Shown here: in pieces, positions 55,930 through 64,000 of the stretch
Numbering within the stretch: the stretch's first letter is position 1
Layout: each line of letters begins with the position of its first letter
From: Pelodera strongyloides
Lineage: Eukaryota > Nematoda > Chromadorea > Rhabditida > Rhabditidae
Assembly (NCBI GenBank): GCA_036852015.1
Contig: JAANDG010000075.1
Location: forward strand, 303,061-367,060
Length of the DNA stretch: 64,000 nt
Direction of reading: 5' to 3'
Notes under the pieces: model-generated
Seen by the model: only the letters and a program-made list of their open reading frames with translations
Told to the model about the DNA's origin: nothing
The model's database searches: none
Translations under genes and position numbers: made by a program

Positions 55930-57550
55930 TATTGTTCTGTGATTTACTTACTTTTCACTGGAGCCCGGGCATCATATGGGGTTTACAAGTATGCAACAAT
56001 TCCTTGCAAGTATGTACACGAAGTACCGTATTTTGGAACAAAGTATGAATAACATGCGTAATTATAAAATCGTCCAAGACTTATTTTTCGAAGACAAATT
56101 TTTCAGCATACTTGCGAACCCCATTACCAAATATGAAAAGAACATAGAACCTTATCCGCGTACGCTTCCGCTACTGGATTTGTATGTATTAAAATGGTCC
56201 AAAATGTCAAAAAACTTCATGATTAGCTAGAGGACTGGCAGCGTGGGAACCATGAACGAAATGTTATCAAGCTCCGCGAAAACTTCATCCGCGCCGGATC
56301 ATATATAGGCAAATGTAAAATGATGACGACATCAAAAATCAAAATTGGCCGAATCGTTCCGTTCTAATTGTAAGTGCTAACATATTCAGTAGGAAGAGGC
56401 AAGCTTCACGATGATACTCATGCTTTCCGGTTCCGCATCCGGACCGAGATATAAAACTTTCCCCGACGCTCTCATTTTTCCATGCTCTTTTCACGTATAT
56501 GGTCATCGAAAAACTTTTGTTGAGCTACAGAGCTGGTAGCGTGGTGTGCACTTCACTATCGGAAACCATGAACAAAATGATGCCAAGCGCTTCATCTTCA
56601 TCCGCGCCGGACCATATAAGATATCAGTCTTACAAGTCGCGTGTAGAATATTTAAAATTAGAACCTCTGTTTTTAAGGGGAAGAAAGACTGATATCTTGA
56701 CTGCATTTAAGCTTTTATTTAATATTTATGACTTTCCGTGCTTGTCGCAACACTTAGTTTTGAGATCGCAAACTTCAACTCGGCCATGTTGCCCTCACAT
56801 TTATCTTGCAGCTACGCACTTTTTGATATGTTACTTAGGTGTTATTTGTATATGTCGTAACATATTGTTTTATTTATTTATTGCTAGCACCAGCCGGCAC
56901 AATTAAGGCTCCTACATAATTGCTAGTTGTTACCATACGCTCCTCATTGAATATAAGTTTGTTTGGTTACTATATTTATGTTTTGATTGTTATTATATTG
57001 TCAGTTAAACCTTTATTTACGCAAATAAACATTTATTCCTTTTTTGTGGTTTTTTATTTGGGTTTATATGGTTTTAATAGGGCGCAAAAGAGCGAAAAAG
57101 GTGCGAGGGGCAGGCATTTTGCATGCACGTGGTCCGTTTGCGCGCAGTGCAGCAACATTTTTGCGCGGACGCGCTCCTGCAATTCGGCGTTCAGAGATAG
57201 CCCGTATTCTCGGGTCGACGGGAATGTTCCGTTTGGGAGCTCATTCGTATGCAAATTTTTCCTCCAGCTAGTCTTGATAGTCGAGAAATTTGCATACAAA
57301 GGATTTCCCAAACGGAACGTTTCCATCGACCCGAGAATACGGGCTAATAAAAACAATAAAAAGAGGGGTGAAATTATTGAAAGGTCTTTTTGTTGCAGGT
57401 TCCGTACAGTTCGGAAGAGAGATACCACTGGAATGAATCATATCGTTTTACGGTTGCCTGCAAGTATCTGGTTCCTGGAGAGAAGATCTTATTTTTCTTT
57501 TCATACCGAATTACGTAGGAGATAATTAAGGGGAAGACATTTCCGGATGA
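55930..57550. other. No host gene seen
   Basis: It holds a repeated block (56275-56310 and 56590-56620, sharing TTCATCCGCGCCGGA) and an inverted GGGGTTTACAAGTATGC...GCATACTTGCGAACCCC pair (55979-56135). The 201-codon plus-strand open frame 56920-57525 runs through a foldback element and has no recognisable domain. Confidence 0.5.
57198..57346. mobile_element. Foldback element with TAGCCCGTATTCTCG ends (short copy)
   Basis: 149 bases between TAGCCCGTATTCTCG and its exact inverse. The arms repeat a private word (ATGTTCCGTTTGGGA and ATTTGCATACAA) in inverted order. It shares its ends, but not its interior, with 61815-62106. Confidence 0.7.
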
Positions 57551-57553
57551 CAG

Positions 57554-57968
57554 TTAAAGGGTCAGGCCCATTTCAAATTACCCCTATTTTTGATGATTCC
57601 ATCTGATTCTCCATGTCAAATATAGTAGGATACGATATTTTTCTAATTTTCAAGCGCAAAATTCACGCAGTATTCAGCAATTTACCATTGCCAGTCATAC
57701 CCAACTATCTATCGCAGTTGTCACGCCCCTTCGCGCTAATTGGGCAATATGCTCTATTGGGCGTGGCAATTGCGATATTGACCAATCAGCGCAAATGGGC
57801 GTGCCAACTGCGATAAATAGTTGGGTATGACTGCCCACGGTAAATTGGTGAATAGTGTGTGAATTTTGCGCTTGAAAATTAGAAAAATATTGCATCCTAC
57901 TATTTTTGACATGGAGAATCAGATGGAATCATCAAAAGTAGGGGTTATTTGAAATGGGCCTCATTTAA
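57554..57968. mobile_element. Palindromic TTAA element (AAAGGGTCAGGCCCATTTCAA ends), copy 1
   Basis: The inverted arms share GATTCTCCATGTCAAA and CATACCCAACTAT. TTAA is at both ends. The centre is CACGCC/GGCGTG-rich. Confidence 0.78.
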
Positions 57969-58359
57969 GAGGCGTATAAATTGAAGAGCTTGGGAGAGAC
58001 GTTTACGAGACTTTCGCAAGTAATGGAATAGGTAGGTGTGGTTTAAGATACGGCCTGACGCTCAGAAGCTGACATTTTTCTGGAGGCCAAACCCAAAAGC
58101 CATGTTAATAATTTCGTTTTTTTTTCGAGTAGCGTGCAGCGCAGTGACCTCAGCGGCAATGTTTGACTGAGTTCACACGTTTGGGACTTTTGGGACGAAA
58201 TTATAAGCTATCGATTAAGGCTTGTTGTCGAACAAGGCTCTTTAATGCAAGTTCGGAGAAAGAAAAACCGATCTGAGTGGAGTAGAATTTAATTGGAGTA
58301 ATACGTGGGTTGGTGGCAGTAACGCGCACATTCGGGTCTGGCTAGACAAATGTCCATCT

Positions 58360-58499
58360 TAATATGGATAGTCGTTCACCGTTAATATGGATAGTCGTTC
58401 ACCGTTAATATGGATAGTCGTTCACCGTTAATATGGATAGTCGTTCACCGTTAATATGGATAGTCGTTCACCGTTAATATGGATAGTCGTTCACCGTTC
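58360..58499 (+). repeat. 23-bp tandem repeat, six identical copies
   Basis: Unit TTAATATGGATAGTCGTTCAC plus CG, with no visible differences between copies, which implies recent expansion or homogenisation. No spacers, so it is not a CRISPR. Confidence 0.85.
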
Positions 58500-58689
58500 C
58501 TTTTGTAATCGTAAACAATTACTGGCCGCTTTTTTTCGTTTTTTTTATATGGTTTGTGGTGCTCTTACTTGACCGGGAGCACCATGCATCCTTGCAACGG
58601 CTTCATGAGCGGATTTACCGGCAAGTGGGGCCGGCAATAACTCCACAATAAACTACTATAAAACTTCAAAACATTGTTTGGAGTAAAAA

Positions 58690-59004
58690 AGAACAACTTT
58701 TCAACTTCCCATTTGCTGTTTTTTTTTAGTGAGAACCCTATGTTGCAATACCAAATTAAGCACTAAAAGTGGTCATATTTGTTGCCTAGTGGTGGATTGA
58801 TGGGGCCCCGAATGCAAAAAGGGTTGTCTCAGAACAATTGCCCTTTTTGCATTTCGGACCGATCAATCCACCACTTTATCACCCAATATCTTCGTGAGTA
58901 TTGAAATTGAACACTACTTTTTGTATTCCAAATGTTTATTATCCCTTATAGAAAATAAAGAAACAAAAAAACAGACACAATTTAAGGTGAACCGATCCCT
59001 TTAA
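58690..59004. mobile_element. Relative of the AAAGGGATCGGTTC element
   Basis: It ends GGTGAACCGATCCCTTTAA at 59004 and contains GTGGTGGATTGAT and its inverse around AAAAAGGG. The left limit is approximate. Confidence 0.6.
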
Positions 59005-60135
59005 TCATCACTAATCATATTTAATCAGTTGCGTAATAGCAATTCGAACCGTTTTGAGTGTATCACATCACTATACGTTATATATGTTATCCGCGTTCTT
59101 ATTTCCAGTGGTGATCTAAGGCTAATGTGAGAATCAGAGAAGACTGGTGATCTCGGACGCCACGGTAGCTCGCTGCTACTACAGAATCCGTTTGCCTCCC
59201 TTGTATGGCCCATGGAAACAAAACACTTTCATGGTTGGTTATTTTGATGCAATGCTTCCATAATATTGTGCAGTTTAAAACTGGGTCAGGATTCCATAAT
59301 TTACAGTGTATCGCATATGACGTCCGATCGCCTCTTTGAGATCGCGCGCGACGGTGCTTTATTATGCAATTCAATCAGCAGCCACGGCTCAATAACCTGA
59401 TATTGGAAAAACGTGATGATGGTCAATCTTACTTTGTTTCTTACATACATAGTATTGCATTGTGTAGTACAGTGCAGACTCAGTGCTCTCCAAGAGTATT
59501 GGCTTTGGCAGTTATATGCAATTACGCATGAACGATTACCAGCATTTTATTTTTGGGGGTCGTAGTTAATGGTGGACCATACAGTCAGCACTCATCGTTA
59601 GGAAAAGTTGATAGTCAAAAAGGGTAAAAAAACGTAACTGTGGTGGATAATCGTATGTGTAGCCTAGGATTCCGTAAAATAAAAAGGCCGTAAAATGTTG
59701 CTCCAGAGCATCGGGTTGGAGCAACATTTTACGCTTAGTGAGTTAGGGGTTTTAATACTGCGCGAGTGAGTAAAAGTAAAAAAAAGTAGGCACCACCTTT
59801 TTCGGAACGATTCCAGTACAGAAACGTTGCAAAGTAGCATATTATCGGAAGATTACCAAATGTAATAGGTATTCTACGATCTCATATGTCCATCAAATTA
59901 AACCTATATTTACGATATGTTCATAATTAATATAAAGCATTTTTATTGCAATATCAACAACACAATTCCCCCTACATTCTCCCTGGGAAACTTTTTCCGA
60001 TGCGCTCGTCGTATACCGTAAAGCTGCAGATTTCCAAGGTGTATAGCAAATTTAACTCGCATTTTAATTTCATGATAAATTTGCATAGGCAGCTTCGATC
60101 TCTGCAGTTTAAAGGTATACATATAAGATGACGGC
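59005..60135. other. No gene seen
   Basis: Includes a tight hairpin at about 59690-59735 (GTAAAATGTTGCTCCA and its inverse around 11 bases) and a TTAAACCTATATTTACG stretch resembling 54660. Confidence 0.5.
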
Positions 60136-60413
60136 CTGTCATTTTAACCTTTACTTATGCACGCCCTTGCATATCACATACAAGTAGTTCGAACACTTTG
60201 CCAAAATCGGGTATAACAGGCGTTTTGGCCGACTTTGGCTGCGTACTCAGCACAACGTTGTATTTCAGGATGCGCAGCCAAAGGATAGTGCCGGGTTAGG
60301 CGCCCTGCGGCGGTAAATCTTTGTGAAATGGATGGAGGGTCAGCTAACATGCTACCCTGAGGATAAAGTTAACCTATCCTAACCGTAGTTAAATTCTTGT
60401 GAAACCGGCCTGA
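60136..60413. mobile_element. Partial copy of the GGCCGGTTTCACAA element
   Basis: Nearly collinear with 40558-40837, including TTTTGGCCGACTTTGGCT and GCCCTGCGGCGGTAAATC. It ends TTGTGAAACCGGCC. Confidence 0.65.
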
Positions 60414-60530
60414 ACATACATATCCGTTGAAATACTTTTTGCGAATATTGCTTGATTTGCATTCAGAAAAACTTTACTCCTTCAAAATCGCTGGAGGAAT
60501 TGATGGAAGTGCGAAAAATTCGAAACTTAC

Positions 60531-61665
60531 GCGGATAATAGTTAGACACGGCCCATAATCAAGCCATTTCCCTATGCAATATAGGTCAAACAAGGCATCA
60601 ATTCCGGCGTATGTGTATTTCTGAAATTCAAACCAATTTTAATGTTTTTGTTAAATTAAGGATAACTAGATTCAGAGGCACCCGAGTCCCCGCCCGACGT
60701 CATAGTGCTTTCCTTTTGTTGAAAGATGATGGCACTCAATTCAAATTAAACTTGGCTTTTGAAGCACTATTTTATTGGAAGGAATTTACTATGACGATTT
60801 GTATATGTCAAATTGCCTCACCGCGTAGGTATTTCAGCAGTGGGGTGGGGGTATAGTGATATTCAATTGGGGTGGTGATATTCAGTGCAGTGTGAGAGTG
60901 ATGATATATTGGCGGACGCAGTATTTCGTAATTGCCCTTATGGGGGAGTAAAAAGCAATGGGTGAGGGATAGATTTTGTGAAACCGATTTGGTGAAATAT
61001 TTTCACGTATATGGGATTACACAATATTACTTTGTTTGGAAGAGCACTACCCAACACCATGTGGAATATACTATCCATTTATAGAACAACAACACCATTT
61101 TTTTTCAATTTATTTCACCATTGCCTGGCTGGGGTGTTAAAGGGATCGGTTCACCATAAATTGTGCCTGTTTTGTTTTCTTTATTTTCTATACGGGATAA
61201 TAAAAATTTGGAATACAAAAGTATTGTTCTATTTCAATACTCACGAAGATATTGGGTGATAAAGTGGTGGATTGATCGACTCGGATTGTAAAAAGGGTAA
61301 TTGTCCTGCTTACATTAGTTTGTATAGGACAATTACCCTTTTTGCGAACCGATCCCTTTAAATAAATGTCAAAAGAGATGTTTTCAATGGTGGGGTAGTA
61401 TTTTTCACCTTACAAAATGCTAAGGTTGGAGCGGTATATTTCAAATTTGGGTAGCATTGTTTAGTGGGCGTAGTATTCTTCAGTTTTACCACATACCAAC
61501 AGTAAGGAAAAACAGTGAACAATACAAATTGGTTCAATTCGACAATGAACTTGCTTCTCTCTCCATAATGTTCCTAGCGACAAATTGACACTCCTCAGAT
61601 ACATATCCGCAGTACTTACTCCCAAACAAACTTTTAGTATAATTTATCGCCCAAGACAACGCTTG
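60531..61665 (-). CDS. Third exon set: domain 1 gamma1 and gamma2 exons
   Basis: Gamma1 61555-61665 (37 codons, against 33 in gene 1) shares TKSLFG, the cysteine pair and FVARNI with gene 1. Its donor reads GAA/GCAAGT, a strong GC-type site. Gamma2 60531-60620 (30 codons, against 28) shares DALF and GPC and has a GTAAGT donor. Both are phase 0. No length matches gene 1, and identity is clearly lower than between the 3' halves. Upstream alpha, beta and signal-peptide exons were not found in 61.7-64 kb and may lie beyond the window. Confidence 0.7.
61137..61361. mobile_element. TTAA element (AAAGGGATCGGTTC ends)
   Basis: TTAA at both ends; inverted AAAGGGATCGGTTC tips; an internal inverted GACAATTACCCTTTTT stretch. 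Confidence 0.72.
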
Positions 61666-61725
61666 CTGATGTGAGATGAAAAATTGCTGAAAGGTGCATC
61701 TTTACATATGTAAAGACAACATTAA

Positions 61726-62361
61726 TTAAAGCGAATATGTAGGCACTCAAAATGAGCAAAAAAAAGCGAAACTAGCGTTTCCATACCAGACGTTAATTTA
61801 AATAGGCGACTGAATAGCCCGTATTCTCGCGTCACTGGTAGGCCTCCCAATTGGGAATGACCTACCAGTGGGAGAAAAAGCGCTAATTATGTTGTACTGG
61901 TAGGAGGCGCGTCGCGTGTCGCGGTTTCCCAATTGTTAGCAGATTGGGAGGGCTGTTGCATGTACTAGGCCTACCAGCGGAGATTACCACTACCAGAGCC
62001 TACCACTGGTAGGCCTCTCCCATTTCCAATCTGGTAGACCTACCAGAGGAGATTGGGAATGGCCTACCAAAATGCCTTTCCCAAAGTGGCGCGAGAATAC
62101 GGGCTAATATGTAAATACGAAATTGGAATGCGCTGCATCTTGAATCTTGCTATTTGCCGATTTAAACTGAAATTTATTCAATCAGACCCAAATTTATGCA
62201 AGGGGTCCGAATTAGCGTTTACTATGGAAAAGGCGAGCTTTGTAATTGATTTTCTTTTAAGTGGGTAATTGTAGACAACTTTTGTTATTGTTTCCTTAAT
62301 GGGCAACACGCATTCTATTAATACAGCTTAACTTCAAAAAGGGCCTACATATTCCCTTTAA
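61726..62361. mobile_element. TTAA element (AAAGCGAATATGTA), tandem copy 1 with a nested foldback
   Basis: It starts at TTAAAGCGAATATGTAGGC and ends at TTTAA 62358-62361. Without the 292-base foldback insertion (61815-62106) it is about 340 bases long and collinear with the next copy. Confidence 0.7.
61815..62106. mobile_element. Foldback element with TAGCCCGTATTCTCG ends (long copy, nested)
   Basis: 292 bases between TAGCCCGTATTCTCGCG and its inverse. The interior is built from CTACCAGTGGTAGGCC and CCCAATTGGGAATG words in both orientations. It is inserted into one of two tandem copies of a TTAA element; the other copy (62358-62637) carries the empty site GACTGAATATGTAAA at about 62440-62454. 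Confidence 0.75.
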
Positions 62362-62637
62362 AGCGAATATGTATGCAGGCAAAATGCGCAAAACAGACGC
62401 AAAACTGCGTTTTCCATCTCAGACATGCATCTAAGCGCGACTGAATATGTAAATTCGAATATGCCACTGTTTCATGCTTTTTGCCGAGATCTGCATACTT
62501 ATGCTAAAATTTTCTCCATCAGACCCGAAATTTTGCCACGGGTCTGCTTAATGCGTTTTCTATTGAAAACATGAACTTTGCAATTCATTTTCTTTCAACT
62601 GGGTAACTTTAGACAACTTTTGTTATTATTCCCTTAA
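62358..62637. mobile_element. TTAA element (AAAGCGAATATGTA), tandem copy 2
   Basis: Same orientation as copy 1. It shares one TTAA with the element on each side and holds the uninterrupted insertion site. Confidence 0.7.
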
Positions 62638-62935
62638 AGGGTCAGGCCCATTTCAAATTACCCCTATTTTTGATGACTCCATCGGATTCTCCGTTTCAAA
62701 TATAGTAGGCTGATTTTTTTTCCAATTTTCAGTCGCAATATTCACGCAGTTTTCAGCAATTTACCATGGCAAGTCATACACAACAATCAATCGCAGTTGT
62801 CACGCCCATTCGCGCTGATTGGCCCATATCGCAATTGCCACGCCCAATAGAGCATATTGCCCAATTAGCGCCGAGGGGCGTGACAACTTCGATATATAGT
62901 TGGGTATGACTGACCATGCTAAATTGCAACGTGAA
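62634..62935. mobile_element. Palindromic TTAA element (AAAGGGTCAGGCCC), copy 2, right end replaced
   Basis: The left arm and centre match 57554-57968. The right part is lost into the GC-rich array 62930-63122. Its left TTAA is shared with the preceding element. Confidence 0.7.
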
Positions 62936-63122
62936 ACTTCGCGCCATCGCCGCGCAACATTGGCGCCATCGCCGCGCGTAAAAAGAGGCTCCGCCACAGC
63001 GGGGCGGCGGATCCACTTTGCGCCACAGGCGCGCGGCGATACCGCCTGTGGTCCGCGGCGATGGCGCGGGGGTTGCGCGGCGATGGCGCGAGGGTTGCGC
63101 GGCGATTGCGCGAAATGGGCAT
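62930..63122. repeat. GC-rich inverted array of GCGCCATCGCCGCGC words
   Basis: The left arm repeats GCGCCATCGCCGCGCAACA; the right arm repeats its inverse (TTGCGCGGCGATGGCGC) three times. A GGCGGATCC-centred stretch and the palindrome CCACAGGCG...CGCCTGTGG lie between them. It is grafted onto the broken right part of a TTAA element starting at 62634. Open frames here are translations of the repeat. Confidence 0.65.
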
Positions 63123-63669
63123 GAACCGAGCATACCGTACCCCGTACTACCACCTTACCAATCCTACTACTGTACAATAATAACAGAAAAACAACAAAAA
63201 AACAAAAAAAATATTTATTCAAAACAATAAAAAAAAAACTGGAAAAGTTAATTCCGCGCAAAATCAATAATAAAAATCGTTCGATATTAAATTATGGTTG
63301 TACGGTAATTATAATGCATACCTGAATACAAATCAGTTGTCAAAGCGATCAACAAATAGAAACGACGAAAGGACTATTAATAGAAAACTAACGACTAAAA
63401 GAAGTAATGGGTCAGGGACTTCATTTGATTATTTCAAATATGCAATATTTAAATACTCCTACTACGAAGACATAATATTCTACAATCTACAAAAATAGGT
63501 GAGGGAAAGCTATTATTATTATCCAATTCTAGAGCATATATTAGAACACCGGTGCAGTCAAAATACGACGTTTCAAAGCCGAATATTGCAACACTTTAAA
63601 TATAAAATTTGCCTGCAAACGTTAAAGTGAAGAAGCGAAAGTAATAAGAAATGTAATTAAATTGATATA
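63123..63669. other. No gene seen
   Basis: AT-rich sequence. I looked for signal-peptide, alpha1 and beta1 exons of the third exon set here and found none. Confidence 0.5.
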
Positions 63670-63818
63670 AATACTAGATTCAAAAACCGGCCGGTTTTTG
63701 AACAACTGGATCATTATTCATTTAGCGCGATTTTTGTTCTAATTTATGCTCCTTTACATAATCATCATAAGAATGTTGGTGTACTAGATTCAAAAACCGG
63801 CCGGTATTTCGCTTTAAA
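63670..63818. mobile_element. TTAA MITE, CCGGCCGG family (copy 6)
   Basis: Both tips carry AAAAACCGGCCGG. The right TTAA is shared with the element that starts at 63815. The left tip lacks the GCGAAATA part. Confidence 0.65.
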
Positions 63819-64000
63819 GGATCGCATTCGCATTCACTGCAAAATCATCTTTTTCTTCGTGTTGACTTGTATTTAGTAAAGAATGGAGACAAATAGTTTA
63901 CCAAAAACCGAATTATTTGAATTCCAACTCAGGGAGTGAACAATTAGAAAAGTTTCTACGAAACGTGTTCATACAGCTGCTTCCCGATCGGGAGTATGCA
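63815..64000. mobile_element. Palindromic TTAA element (AAAGGATCGCA ends), copy 3, cut by the window end
   Basis: The left arm matches 22657-22920, including CCAACTCAGGGAGTGAACAA and the CAGCTGCTTCCCGATCGGGA centre. The right half is outside the window. Confidence 0.7.

Noticed and set aside
56920..57525. 201-codon plus-strand open frame
   Set aside because: It passes through a foldback element and an AT-rich stretch, with no recognisable domain or codon bias.

Overview
The window looks like nuclear DNA of an invertebrate animal. It has spliceosomal introns with GT/GC donors and AG acceptors, a retrocopied poly(A) mRNA, CR1/jockey-like and RTE-like non-LTR retrotransposons, an LTR remnant, tRNA-derived short repeats and very many palindromic non-autonomous DNA elements. 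I cannot name the species. There is no operon, CRISPR array or prokaryotic gene structure. Everything below was read by eye: no alignment, gene finder or database search was run.

The real host content is a family of multi-exon genes on the minus strand. Gene 1 starts with a signal-peptide exon (15493-15567) and runs leftward out of the window. I could read 28 consecutive exons with compatible phases (2892 nt, 964 codons). A related copy lies at 23155-36240 and ends in a transmembrane segment and a short basic tail. A more diverged set of five related exons lies at 49928-61665. The protein is built from tandem cysteine-rich domains of about 90-157 residues. Each domain is encoded by four successive exons, called alpha, beta, gamma1 and gamma2 here. 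An almost invariant C-x6-C pair spans the alpha/beta splice junction. Gene 1 shows seven domains; the 23-36 kb copy shows the end of domain 4, domains 5-9, a short domain 10, then the membrane anchor. I recognise no known family. The nematode T20D4.11-like (DUF19) domain would be one comparison to make.

Layout: 0.3-15.6 kb gene 1, with a retrocopied mRNA and a 4.6 kb CR1/jockey-like element inside one intron. 15.6-18.9 kb intergenic repeats and two tandem hairpin plus tRNA-like units. 18.9-23.1 kb a 3.8 kb palindromic-ended element abutting another. 23.2-36.2 kb the membrane-anchored copy, with an LTR remnant and foldback elements in its introns. 36.3-49.9 kb no recognisable gene: a compositional island, tRNA-derived repeats with TTATCA arrays, a large palindrome and a 3.9 kb foldback element. 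49.9-61.7 kb five exons of the third set, separated by an RTE-like element and many TTAA-bounded palindromes. 61.7-64 kb a chain of TTAA elements.

The exons are islands in a landscape of TTAA-bounded MITEs and foldback elements. Several elements sit within about ten bases of a splice site.
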